DNA of 64,000 nucleotides from Candidatus Aalborgicola bjergmarkensis (GTDB taxonomy: Bacteria > Pseudomonadota > Gammaproteobacteria > Burkholderiales > Burkholderiaceae_C). Below the pieces are notes generated by a model. The model did no database searches. It was not told the origin of the DNA and saw nothing but the letters and a program-made list of their open reading frames with translations. Below, in pieces: positions 9,510 through 17,784 of the stretch. How positions within the stretch are numbered: the stretch's first letter is position 1; each line of letters begins with the position of its first letter. Made by a program: the position numbers and the translations under genes. Location: contig JADJFE010000032.1 in assembly GCA_016708725.1 (NCBI GenBank), positions 277,759-341,758 on the forward strand. The letters run 5' to 3'.

Positions 9510-9875
9510 TTACCTCTCCTTCGCGTCGGCCAGCGGGGTGAAGCGTGCTTGTTCGGCTGTTTTGCCGGGGAAGGTGATGGACACGATAACCTTCATATCC
9601 GGCACCGATGCGTACCTGGCTGTTCCCTTGAGCCGGTTGTCGCCGTCTGGGGTCAGCGCTGCTGTCACCTTGGTCTTGTCGGCCAGGATGGTTGCCGTGC
9701 CGTTTGCGCCGCTTGTCGCAAGCTTTTTGCCGTCGTGGTCGGTGACATACACAAGCACTGCGTTGTCCTTGGCTTCTTTGCTGTCCTTTGCGACCACCAG
9801 TTCGTAGTGGTAGGTGCCAGCCGGGCGCAACTGGAAGTCTGACAAGACTCGCTGCAACCCTTGTTTTCGACTCAT
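9510..9875 (-). pseudogene. Truncated copy of the periplasmic protein gene at 10860
   Basis: From about 9518 to 9836 this is a close copy of the 3' two-thirds of the gene at 10860-11306: the two share the stretches GTYHYELVVAKDSKEAKDN and PDMKVIVSITFPGKTAEQAR. The signal peptide and first ~40 residues are replaced by unrelated sequence (SRKQGLQRVLSDFQL), so the product would not be exported. Similarity stops abruptly on the side of the solute-binding gene. I read it as a duplication remnant. Confidence 0.75.
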
Positions 9876-9960
9876 AGTTCTGTGTTAGTCTGTGGTTGTT
9901 TGGCGCACGGGCATGTGCGTGTGCCGGGTTTCTGCAAATTAACACACCGAGGAGAACAGT

Positions 9961-10683
9961 ATGAATAAATTCGTGGCATGCATGCTGATGGCCGTTGGCG
10001 CACTGACGACTACCACCGGTATGGCGCAAGAGCTGGCAGTCGTGACCGAAGATTGGCGCCCCTACAATTACCTCGAAGGGGATGAGATCAAGGGGGTCTC
10101 CACGGAAATCGTGAAAAAAGTCCTGGCGCAGTCTGGAGTGAAGTACACCATTAGTGTGCTGCCGTGGGCGCGTGCCTACCACATGGCCCAAAATGATCCC
10201 AATACCATGATCTACACGATCATTCGCATCCCGCAACGGGAAAAACTTTTCAAATGGGTGCGCCCCCTTGGCAATGGCGGCACTACTTCGCTGTACCGTT
10301 TGAAAGACAAAGAATCAGTGAATCCAAAAACAGTTGAGGAGGCCAGAGCGTTCAGCGTTGTCGCCAACAATGCGTCCATGGATCACACCTGGTTAAAAGA
10401 CAATGGTTTTACAAAGCTGCAAACACCAGCAAAAGTTGAACTGTCGCTCAGGATGTTTTTCAGCGGAGAGCGGGCAGATTTAATCGCCTTTGATGATTCA
10501 GTGATTGATGAAGAGTTCAAGAAATTTGGCTTTGATAAGAGCAAAGTGGTCAAGGTACTGCCTTTGTTCAAGACACCGCCTTATATGGCAGTGAGCCTGA
10601 ACACCTCCGACGAAATGCTTGCCCGCCTGCAAAAAGCGTATGACGAGTTGCTGGCGGCGAAAAAGATCACACTGGTCAATTAA
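9961..10683 (+). CDS. Periplasmic solute-binding protein, amino-acid ABC type
   Basis: A 240-residue protein with a clear signal peptide (MNKFVACMLMAVGALTTTTG, cleavage after GMA) and the family-3 extracellular solute-binding pattern, including VVTEDWRPYNYLEGDEIKG and LPWARAYHMAQ. GAGGAG lies 7 bp before the ATG. No permease or ATPase gene is adjacent, so it may be an orphan binding protein or a sensor-type family member. It is moderately AT-richer than its neighbours. It is transcribed against the metal-efflux genes and lies between a truncated and an intact copy of the same efflux accessory gene, which suggests it arrived as cargo. Confidence 0.85.
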   Translation: MNKFVACMLMAVGALTTTTGMAQELAVVTEDWRPYNYLEGDEIKGVSTEIVKKVLAQSGVKYTISVLPWARAYHMAQNDPNTMIYTIIRIPQREKLFKWVRPLGNGGTTSLYRLKDKESVNPKTVEEARAFSVVANNASMDHTWLKDNGFTKLQTPAKVELSLRMFFSGERADLIAFDDSVIDEEFKKFGFDKSKVVKVLPLFKTPPYMAVSLNTSDEMLARLQKAYDELLAAKKITLVN

Positions 10684-10685
10684 GG

Positions 10686-10732
10686 GATAGGGCGTGGTGA
10701 GGGTTGTAGTCATCCCTCACCACATCCTATGG
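10686..10732. terminator. Strong hairpin after the solute-binding gene
   Basis: Arms GTGGTGAGGG (10694-10703) and CCCTCACCAC (10714-10723) pair perfectly around a 10-base loop, and outer bases ATAGG/CCTAT extend the stem. It begins 3 bp after the stop codon. There is no T-run, so it may act bidirectionally or stabilise the mRNA. Confidence 0.6.
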
Positions 10733-10804
10733 TTTGAAGATCAGGGCATCCAGACCGAGTTTGCGAATTTTCTCAACCGCTGTTTGCGCCTCATGCTGAC
10801 AAAA
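10727..10804 (-). pseudogene. Short C-terminal gene remnant
   Basis: A minus-strand frame ends with HEAQTAVEKIRKLGLDALIF followed by Lys-Pro and a stop overlapping the hairpin. It is 25 codons long with protein-like composition but no start codon. It looks like the 3' end of a lost gene that stood beside the solute-binding gene. Confidence 0.3.
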
Positions 10805-10805
10805 T

Positions 10806-10842
10806 CAGCCTGTAGAGCTTATGGGACGTGCGGGAGCAGCTC
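10806..10842 (-). repeat. Short intergenic repeat
   Basis: GAGCTTATGGGACGTGCGGG then AGCAGCTC, a reverse-orientation copy of the dispersed motif, nearly the same as 8034-8070. Confidence 0.6.
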
Positions 10843-10859
10843 TTTTTTTGTGAGTGTTC

Positions 10860-11306
10860 TTACCGATCCTTCGCGTCGGCCAGCGGGGTGAAGCGTGCTT
10901 GTTCGGCTGTTTTGCCGGGGAAGGTGATGGACACGATAACCTTCATATCCGGCACCGATGCGTACTTTGCTGTTCCCTTGAGCCGGTTGTCGCCGTCTGG
11001 GGTCAGCGTCGCCGTTACCTTGGTCTTGCCGGCCAGGATGGTTGCCGTGCCGTTTGCAGCGTTTGTCGCAATCTTTTTACCGTCGTGGTCGGTGACGTAC
11101 ACGCGCACTGTGTTGTCCTTGGCTTCTTTACTGTCCTTGGCGACCACGAGTTCGTAGTGGTAGGTGCCAGCCATGCGCAACTGGCCGCCGTTGGGGGCTT
11201 TCTGTTGGTTCAGAACCTCGTCGGTGTGGGCTAGCGCCGGGGAACTTGCCAGGAACAGCGTACTGGCAGCGGCAACAGCGGCAAGCAGGGATAGGGATTT
11301 TTTCAT
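10860..11306 (-). CDS. Small periplasmic protein of the metal-efflux operon
   Basis: A 148-residue exported protein: signal peptide MKKSLSLLAAVAAASTLFLA ending near SPALA, then a beta-rich domain with TYHYELVVAKDSKEAKD and a C-terminal SITFPGKTAEQARFTPL. It starts 18 bp after the cusA stop, so it is the last gene of that operon. I do not recognise a named family; a periplasmic metal-handling or accessory role follows only from context. A truncated duplicate lies at 9510-9875. Confidence 0.8.
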   Translation of the reverse strand: MKKSLSLLAAVAAASTLFLASSPALAHTDEVLNQQKAPNGGQLRMAGTYHYELVVAKDSKEAKDNTVRVYVTDHDGKKIATNAANGTATILAGKTKVTATLTPDGDNRLKGTAKYASVPDMKVIVSITFPGKTAEQARFTPLADAKDR

Positions 11307-11323
11307 GGATCAAAAACTTTCTG

Positions 11324-14300
11324 TCAGAAACTTTCTTTTTCCTGGCTGGCCATTACCAGTAAGCGCTCCAGAGGTGCTTGCCCCCAGAGCCAGAACATGA
11401 GCGGTGTCAGCAGGGTGTCGAGCAGGGTTGAGCTTATCAGACCGCCGAAGATCACCACCGCCACCGGATGCAGCACTTCCTTGCCGGGGGCGTCGGACGA
11501 GAGCAGCAGCGGCAGGAGGGCGAAGGCGGCTACCAGCGCGGTCATCAGTACCGGGGTGAGCCGCTCCAGCGAGCCGCGCACGATCATGCGCTGGCCGAAG
11601 GTTTCGCCTTCGAAGGCGCACAGGTTGATGTAATGGCTGATCTTGAGGATGCCGTTGCGTGTGGCGATGCCGGTTAGCGTGATGAAGCCGACCAGCGCCG
11701 CAACAGACAGCGGCTGGCCGGAAATCCACAGTGCGATCACGCTGCCAATCAGCGCCAGCGGGATGTTGCCCATGATGATCAGGGTCAGCGCCATGGAGCG
11801 GTAGCGGCTGTAGAGCACCATGAAGACCATGGTCAGCGACACCAGCGCAAGCAAGGTGATAAGCCTAGTCGCCTGTTCCTGCGCCTGGAACTGCCCTTCG
11901 AGCGCAGCGAAATAGCCCTCGGGCAAAGGTTTGGCGGCCAGCTCGGCGCGGATGTCCGCAACCACCTGCGACATGTCCCGGCCATCGGTATTGGCCGACA
12001 GCACGATGCGGCGGCGCGCATTTTCGCGGCTGATCTGGTTGGGGCCGTCGCTTTCTTCGACACTGGCAATCTTGGACAGTGGGATGTAGCCGCTTGGTGT
12101 CTCGATCAGGAGGTCGGTCAATGCCTGGGGGCCGCGCGCGGACTCCGGCAGGCGCACCAGCAGGTCAAAGCGGCGGTTGCCTTCGATGATCTGGGTGATT
12201 TTTTCGCCCTCGATCATCTGCTCCAGCGCGCGCAGCAGGTTGCCCGGTGCCACGCCGTAGCGGGCCGCCTGTTCGTAATCCAGCCGAATCTTGACCTGCG
12301 GTATCAGCACCTGTTTTTCAATCTGCAAATCGGTGACACCCGCAATCCGCGCCAGCCGCTCACGCATGTCGGCGGCCAGCGCGCGCAGGGTATCGAGGTC
12401 GTCGCCGTAAATTTTCAGTGCGATCTGGGCGCGCACGCCGGAGAGCAGGTGGTCGAGCCGGTGCGAAATCGGCTGGCCGACGTTGGATGCGGCTGGCAGG
12501 ATCGCCAGACGCTGGCGGATGTCGGCGATGATGGCGTCACGGCTGCGTGCCGAGGCTTTCAGGTCCACGTCCATTTCCGTGTAATGCACGCCTTCGGCAT
12601 GTTCATCGAGTTCGGCACGGCCCGTGCGCCGCCCGACCTGCGTGACTTCGGGCACTTGCATCACCAGCTGTTCGGCTAAGGTTGCGACGCGGTTGGATTC
12701 GGCAAGCGACGTGCCGGGATTGAGCAAGACGTTGACCGTCAGCGTGCCTTCGTTGAACGGCGGCAAGAAGGAGCGTGGAAAAAAGGGCACGCTTGCCGCA
12801 ACGACAATTACCAGCGCCAAAGCCCCGACCAGCAGGCTGCGCGCATGGCCGAAGGACCAGTGCAAAAGCCTGGCATCCCAGCGCTTGAGCCAGAGCACCA
12901 GCGGGCTGTCACCGGCGTGCAGCTGCTTCATTTGCGGCAGAAGGTAATAGGCCATCACCGGCGTGAGCGTTACCGAAACCAGCATGCTGGCAAGAATCGA
13001 GACGATGTAGGCAATGCCCAGCGGCGTAAACAACCGACCCTCGATGCCGGGCAGGACGAACAGCGGCACAAACACCAGCACGATGATCATGGTTGCATAA
13101 ACGATGGCCGAGCGCACTTCCAGCGTGGCGGCGGCGATGACTTGCGCTACGGGACGCGGCGCATCGGTCGCGCGGTTGAGCTTGAGGCGCCGCAGCACGT
13201 TTTCGACGCCAACGACCGCATCGTCCACCAACTCGCCGATGGCAATGGCCAATCCGCCCAGCGTCATGGTGTTGATTGATAAACCGGAATAATGAAAGAC
13301 CAGCGCGGTGACCAGCAGCGACACCGGAATGGCCATCAGCGAAATCAGCGTGGTGCGCACGTTGAGCAAGAACAGGAAGAGGATGACGGCCACCAGAATG
13401 GCGCCGTCGCGCAAGGCCTCCTCGACATTGCGCACCGAATGTTCGATGAAATCGGCCTGCTTGAAGAGGAACGCTGGAGGTTCGAATCCTTTGGGCAGGC
13501 TCTTGCCCAGTTCGGTGATGGCCTGCTCGATCTCGCGGGTCAGCTTGACGCTGTCGGCTCCCGGCTGCTTTTGCACCGACAGGATGACCGCCGGTTTGCC
13601 CTTGTAGCTGCCATCGCCGCGCTTGATGGCCGCAGCCAGTTTCACGTCCGCCACCTGCCTGAGCAGGATAGGCTGGCCGTCTTTTACCGCCACCACAAGA
13701 TTTTGCAGGTCTTCGATGCGCGCGCTGCGACCAATCTGGCGGATCAGGTATTCGCGCCCCTGGGCTTCGAGAAAGCCACCGCTGGTGTTGGCGCCAAAGT
13801 CCTTCAGCGCGGCTTCCAGCTTCTCGCGCGCGATGCCCAGCGCCTGGAGCTGCGCCGGTTTGATCTCGACGCGGTATTGCCGCACTTCGCCGCCTATCGG
13901 AATGACCTGGGCGACGCCGGGAATCGTCAGCAGCCGCGCACGCACCACCCAGTCCGCGTAGGCGCGCACCGCCATCGGGTTGGCCATACCGGGATTGGGA
14001 TCGGGGTCGGTTGAGGTGTTGATCGGCAAGGCAATCAGCAAAATCTCGCCCATGATCGACGAGATGGGGCCGAGCTGCGGCACGATGCCCGGTGGCAGGG
14101 CTTCGCGCACCAGATTCAGGCGTTCGGTGATCTGCTGGCGGTTGCGGTAGATGTCCGAGCCCCATTCGAACTCGACGTAGATGATCGACAGGCCGATGCC
14201 CGACACGGAGCGCACGCGCGTGACACCCGGCATGCCGTTCATGCTTGACTCGATAGGGAAGGTGACCAGTTGTTCGACCTCTTCCGGGGCCATGCCACCG

Positions 14301-14458
14301 GCTTCGGTCATCAGCGTCACGCTGGGCTTGTTGAGGTCGGGAAAGACATCCACCGGCATCTGCTGCAGTGTGATGGCGCCATAGAGGATGAGCAGCAGCG
14401 CGATGCCGATGACGATCAGCCGCTGCTTGAGTGCTGCGTGAATGAGGTAGTCAAACAT
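11324..14458 (-). CDS. cusA: Heavy-metal efflux RND transporter, CusA/CzcA type
   Basis: Inner-membrane proton-driven metal exporter of 1,044 residues, the normal length. It opens with an N-terminal membrane segment and then MPVDVFPDLNKPSVTLMTEA, typical of the heavy-metal RND branch. A further motif NTMTLGGLAIAIGELVDDAV marks the TM4 region with its conserved Asp and Glu residues. It would form a tripartite pump with the cusB and cusC products encoded at 16064-19040. It is no longer contiguous with cusB: a chimeric 65-codon remnant and a foreign gene lie between. The ATG at 14458 follows the remnant stop as TGACATG. Metal specificity (Cu/Ag versus Zn/Co/Cd) cannot be fixed by eye. Confidence 0.94.
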   Translation of the reverse strand: MFDYLIHAALKQRLIVIGIALLLILYGAITLQQMPVDVFPDLNKPSVTLMTEAGGMAPEEVEQLVTFPIESSMNGMPGVTRVRSVSGIGLSIIYVEFEWGSDIYRNRQQITERLNLVREALPPGIVPQLGPISSIMGEILLIALPINTSTDPDPNPGMANPMAVRAYADWVVRARLLTIPGVAQVIPIGGEVRQYRVEIKPAQLQALGIAREKLEAALKDFGANTSGGFLEAQGREYLIRQIGRSARIEDLQNLVVAVKDGQPILLRQVADVKLAAAIKRGDGSYKGKPAVILSVQKQPGADSVKLTREIEQAITELGKSLPKGFEPPAFLFKQADFIEHSVRNVEEALRDGAILVAVILFLFLLNVRTTLISLMAIPVSLLVTALVFHYSGLSINTMTLGGLAIAIGELVDDAVVGVENVLRRLKLNRATDAPRPVAQVIAAATLEVRSAIVYATMIIVLVFVPLFVLPGIEGRLFTPLGIAYIVSILASMLVSVTLTPVMAYYLLPQMKQLHAGDSPLVLWLKRWDARLLHWSFGHARSLLVGALALVIVVAASVPFFPRSFLPPFNEGTLTVNVLLNPGTSLAESNRVATLAEQLVMQVPEVTQVGRRTGRAELDEHAEGVHYTEMDVDLKASARSRDAIIADIRQRLAILPAASNVGQPISHRLDHLLSGVRAQIALKIYGDDLDTLRALAADMRERLARIAGVTDLQIEKQVLIPQVKIRLDYEQAARYGVAPGNLLRALEQMIEGEKITQIIEGNRRFDLLVRLPESARGPQALTDLLIETPSGYIPLSKIASVEESDGPNQISRENARRRIVLSANTDGRDMSQVVADIRAELAAKPLPEGYFAALEGQFQAQEQATRLITLLALVSLTMVFMVLYSRYRSMALTLIIMGNIPLALIGSVIALWISGQPLSVAALVGFITLTGIATRNGILKISHYINLCAFEGETFGQRMIVRGSLERLTPVLMTALVAAFALLPLLLSSDAPGKEVLHPVAVVIFGGLISSTLLDTLLTPLMFWLWGQAPLERLLVMASQEKESF

Positions 14459-14459
14459 G

Positions 14460-14657
14460 TCAGCGCACCTGTGCGAGTAATCCGGCGCTGAACGTTACCA
14501 CACGCTCGGCCCCGGTATGCACCCAGACCACCGTCTCGCCCGCGCCGACGAATTCCAGTTCCAACGGGGGTTGTCCGACCAAGGCCGTAGCGGAAACCAG
14601 CGTTTTCGCGATACCGACATCGTAGGCCAATTGATAATCTTGCATACAAATTCCCAC
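14460..14657 (-). pseudogene. Chimeric mini-ORF: cusC start fused to cusB end
   Basis: Reading on the minus strand, a GTG start with GGGAGG upstream opens VGICMQDYQL, which aligns with the first ten codons of cusC (VEIQSKSYQL). It then jumps into the cusB C-terminal part at YDVGIAKTLVSATAL. Two further in-frame deletions lie between short similar motifs (VGAG to IGAG; AER to GER), and the frame ends with the authentic cusB terminus SAGLLAQVR and the stop TGACATG that couples to cusA. All junctions keep the frame. It is the shrunken relic of a duplicated cusC-cusB segment; it may still serve as a coupled leader for cusA. Confidence 0.75.
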
Positions 14658-14720
14658 AGCACCTCCCATTCAACGATGCGTGGATTGTGTGCCATCGCAC
14701 CTGACACGATGCTGACCACC

Positions 14721-14740
14721 AGATTACGTTTCGGTTATCT
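14721..14740. promoter_or_regulatory. Decayed copy of the efflux-operon operator
   Basis: AGATTACGTTTCGGTTATCT matches the palindrome at 19107-19126 with one substitution per half. The flanking bases (GGATTGTG...ATCGC...CTGAC...GCTGACCACC) also match, so the duplicated promoter region precedes cusA in its new position. Confidence 0.65.
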
Positions 14741-14875
14741 TGCCGATACTTTACGTTGCTGTGGTGCAAGGTTTCGCGTTCTGACATCCAATGCTCACGG
14801 GTACTGCATCATGTCTGGGATCGCAATGTGCCAAAATCGGTTCACCTTTTTCCTTGCACTTTGAAACAAACAGCA

Positions 14876-16033
14876 ATGACATCAAAACAATCAACCACAG
14901 CAATTCAGGCGGCGAAATTTCCTGTTCATGAATGCCTGGTTTCAAAGAACCTGTTTGAAGTCGGCACAGGCCTCGCCACCATGTCACGTATATTGGCGAA
15001 AAATACCATTGCCATTTCATTTTTTGAACTGGATGTGTTTTCTGAAGGCGTGGTTAATACCTTTTACAAAACCATGACCCTGGATGAATACCACAGATTC
15101 TTGACTGAGCGGGGCGCTGACACGGAATCGGTGCATCCTGCCTGTGTACGAAAATTGGTGGAAGGAGCTGTAAAATTTTCTGAAAAACAAGGTTTTTCAA
15201 ACCCCAAAAATTATATTCAGACTTCACGAATATTTGGTGAATTTGATGCTGCTGCCTGCCCGGTGCGTTATACCTTCGGCAAGGACGGAATGCCAACCAG
15301 ACTTCCCCCGGCCAAGAAACATTTGGTCGATGAGGCATTGAGAATCGCAAAAGGCATTCCCAATAACCCACTTCCCACGGATTTGGAACGTGACGCACCG
15401 GGTGCATCAGAACTGAGAACGGTCACTTACCGAATAACGAATGAGCCGATTGGCGAATCGGCCTTTGATGCCATGCCGAAAGCTGTAATTGATGAGTGCT
15501 CGGTGTTGTACGAGTCATTGATGGCCAATCGGAATGTAAAAAGAATAATCGTTCGATTGCAGCAGCTTTCTTCAGATTATCCTGATGTATGTCAGTTTTA
15601 TAATTGGCTGCATGTTGGCTATACTTATACGCACAATACTGAAAAAGCACTATCAATCTTGCATGCTACCATTGACAAATTTCCAGATTATTTGTTTGGA
15701 AAAATTTCCTTGGCACGCCACTATCTGGACAACGGTGAGCCTGATCGTGTTCCAGAGGTATTTGGAAACAAATTGGAGCTGAAATTTCTCTATCCTGATC
15801 GCGATGTATTCCATGTGACTGAAGTGCTTAACTTTTATTACATCATCGCCCGTTATTTAATCGTAAAAGATGCACATTCCCTGGCACAAAACTGTCTTGA
15901 TATATTGAAAAATGTCGATCCAAAAAGTGATCAGGCCAGGCATATTGAATCGTTACTGCATCCAACGGTGCCCGAGTCAATGAAAGACCTTTTATTGACC
16001 ATAAAAAAATCCCTGCGGCGCAGCAAGCGCTAA
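14876..16033 (+). CDS. Unknown protein with TPR-like C-terminal half
   Basis: A 385-residue protein I do not recognise. The first 70 residues (AKFPVHECLVSKNLFEVGTG, then a hydrophobic ISFFELDVFSEG) look like a compact alpha/beta domain. Residues ~210-370 are helical with TPR-like repeats (LHVGYTYTHNTEKALSILHA, FGKISLARHYLDNGEPDRV) and a basic tail. It has no signal peptide. It is markedly AT-richer than the efflux genes around it and is transcribed against them, so it is probably foreign. The ATG at 14876 is preferred over an open extension from 14756, which lies inside the duplicated efflux promoter. It sits exactly between the remnant and intact copies of the cusB region. Confidence 0.75.
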   Translation: MTSKQSTTAIQAAKFPVHECLVSKNLFEVGTGLATMSRILAKNTIAISFFELDVFSEGVVNTFYKTMTLDEYHRFLTERGADTESVHPACVRKLVEGAVKFSEKQGFSNPKNYIQTSRIFGEFDAAACPVRYTFGKDGMPTRLPPAKKHLVDEALRIAKGIPNNPLPTDLERDAPGASELRTVTYRITNEPIGESAFDAMPKAVIDECSVLYESLMANRNVKRIIVRLQQLSSDYPDVCQFYNWLHVGYTYTHNTEKALSILHATIDKFPDYLFGKISLARHYLDNGEPDRVPEVFGNKLELKFLYPDRDVFHVTEVLNFYYIIARYLIVKDAHSLAQNCLDILKNVDPKSDQARHIESLLHPTVPESMKDLLLTIKKSLRRSKR

Positions 16034-16063
16034 GTACGGTATTGACGGCCAGACACGCGAATG

Positions 16064-17224
16064 TCAGCGCACCTGTGCGAGTAATCCGGCGCTGGCCGTT
16101 ACCACACGCTCGCCGTCGTGCACGCCGTCGAGGATGGCGATGTGGGCGGCATCGAGCGACTGGTAGCGAATCCGGCGGGCGACGAAGCGCTCGGCCTCGG
16201 TATGGACCCAGACCACTGTTTCGCCCGCGCCGATTTTCGTGAGCGCCGTGCGTGGCATGGTCACACCCTTGATGCCTTGTGCGGTTTGCGCAATGACCTT
16301 CACCTGCTGGCCAACGGCCACGGCCGCATTGCGGGTGGTGATGCGAAACAGCAGCGGCAGGGCTTGTTCGCGCAACTGCTGGCCCGCGCCGACGAATTCC
16401 AGTTCCAGCGGGGTTTGCTCGGCCAGGGCAGTGGCGGAAACCAGCGTTTTGGCGATGCCGACATCGTAGCCCAGCGCCGTTACGGCAAGGCGGGACGGAT
16501 CGACGATCTCGAATAAAAGCTCCTTGGCATCGACCATCTGCCCGGCCAGCAGGTGGTGGGAGGCGCTGACAATGCCCGCCACCGGCGCTACCAGCGGCTC
16601 GGCGGAATTGATGCTGGCGCGGACATACGCGCGCCGTCGCTGTAAGGCGGCGTGTTCGATGCGCGCGGATTCGATCTCCTTTTGCGGCACTGCCCCTTCG
16701 AGTTGCTCGAAGCGTTGCACCTTGCGCGCGGCGATGGCCAGTTGTGCTTCGAGTTCGGCAAGGTTAGCCTGCTGGTTGCCACGTTCCATGGCACCGCTGA
16801 TCGGGCGCAGATAGGCCATCACCTCGCCCTTGGCAAGCTTGCTCCCGGCTGTGGGCATGCCCTTTGGGCCGGGCAGCACGCTGCCTGCGAACATGGCCTG
16901 CACCCGGCCACTGGTTTGCGGATCGGCAATGACCTGACCGTTCAATTCAACCGTGGCCACCAGATCGGCGCTGCGTGCCACCTGGGTGCGCAGACCCAGC
17001 TGGCGCTGTACCGGCTTGGGAATGAACAAACTACCGTCGGCCAGCCGCTGCGGCGCCACTGGAACCGATCCTGTTGTTCCTGTTTCTGTTGTGGGCACGG
17101 TGGCAGGTGCCTTCTTCCCGGCATCCTGGCTGTGGTCCTCGTCGCCATGGGCCAGGGCGGCGCCTGTGAGCATGGTCAATGCCAGTGCGGCCACCAGCCT
17201 ATGCCAATTGATTGCGCGCATCAT
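16064..17224 (-). CDS. cusB: Metal-efflux periplasmic adaptor (membrane fusion protein), CusB/CzcB type
   Basis: A 386-residue adaptor linking the RND pump to the TolC-like channel. It has an N-terminal signal or anchor segment (LVAALALTMLTGAALA), a His/Asp-rich stretch HGDEDHSQD that could bind metal, a coiled-coil hairpin (QQANLAELEAQLAIAARKVQ) and lipoyl/beta-barrel segments with VAPVAGIVSASHHLLAGQMV. The start is the first ATG of an ATGATG pair, preceded by AAAGGAGGATTTG. It overlaps the upstream gene stop as TGATG. Its stop TGACAT is followed by unrelated DNA where cusA should begin. Confidence 0.92.
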   Translation of the reverse strand: MMRAINWHRLVAALALTMLTGAALAHGDEDHSQDAGKKAPATVPTTETGTTGSVPVAPQRLADGSLFIPKPVQRQLGLRTQVARSADLVATVELNGQVIADPQTSGRVQAMFAGSVLPGPKGMPTAGSKLAKGEVMAYLRPISGAMERGNQQANLAELEAQLAIAARKVQRFEQLEGAVPQKEIESARIEHAALQRRRAYVRASINSAEPLVAPVAGIVSASHHLLAGQMVDAKELLFEIVDPSRLAVTALGYDVGIAKTLVSATALAEQTPLELEFVGAGQQLREQALPLLFRITTRNAAVAVGQQVKVIAQTAQGIKGVTMPRTALTKIGAGETVVWVHTEAERFVARRIRYQSLDAAHIAILDGVHDGERVVTASAGLLAQVR

Positions 17225-17784
17225 CAAATCCTCCTTTTGGCGCCTTGGCGGCGTTGCACGATAAACACTATTGCGCTGACCAGAAGCAGCGCTGCGGCCA
17301 CAGCCCCGATGGCCCAATTGGTCCACGCGCCCTGGCCGTGGGTAGGTGCCACATGGGCTGCGGATGTGGAGGTATCCAGCGTGACGGCAAGAAGGTCGGC
17401 GCTCTCTGCGGATTCGATGCTGATGGTCAGCGCATGTTTGGCCGGGGGCAGGGGAGAGGGGATGGGGAGCATATAGGTTCCGGGGGCGGTTTCGCTGGCT
17501 ATGCCCTTGAACCTCGTGCCCTCGATCTCGACCTTGGCCCGCGCCACGGGTTCGTTGCTGGCAAAGTGGTCCACGTACACCACCAGATTCTGGCCTTCGA
17601 ACGCAGCGACAACCTCAAACTCCTCGGTCGTCGTGGCGGTGCGCGGCGTGGCACCCTGGCTTATTGGCGCAGGCGCAGGCGTTGGCGCTCCGTGGCTATG
17701 CCCATCGCTACTGTCCCCGCCCGCCCAGGCAGGCAAGGCAAAGGCAATGAAAATTACCAGAATAAACTTCTTCACATGTCTCAC
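17224..17784 (-). CDS. Small exported, membrane-anchored protein of the efflux operon
   Basis: A 186-residue protein with a signal peptide (FILVIFIAFALPAWA), a His-containing GDSSDGHSHGAP segment, a beta-rich middle domain, and a C-terminal membrane helix (WAIGAVAAALLLVSAIVFIV) followed by basic residues. It sits between cusC and cusB, overlapping cusC by 4 bp (ATGA) and cusB by one base, so it is an integral part of the operon. Similar proteins accompany CusCBA-type operons in Burkholderiales as far as I recall. Metal delivery or complex assembly is inference. Confidence 0.82.
   Translation of the reverse strand: MRHVKKFILVIFIAFALPAWAGGDSSDGHSHGAPTPAPAPISQGATPRTATTTEEFEVVAAFEGQNLVVYVDHFASNEPVARAKVEIEGTRFKGIASETAPGTYMLPIPSPLPPAKHALTISIESAESADLLAVTLDTSTSAAHVAPTHGQGAWTNWAIGAVAAALLLVSAIVFIVQRRQGAKRRI

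Noticed and set aside
14756..14875. Upstream extension of the unknown gene at 14876
   Set aside because: The extension reads through the duplicated efflux promoter region and has atypical composition; ATG 14876 is the better start.
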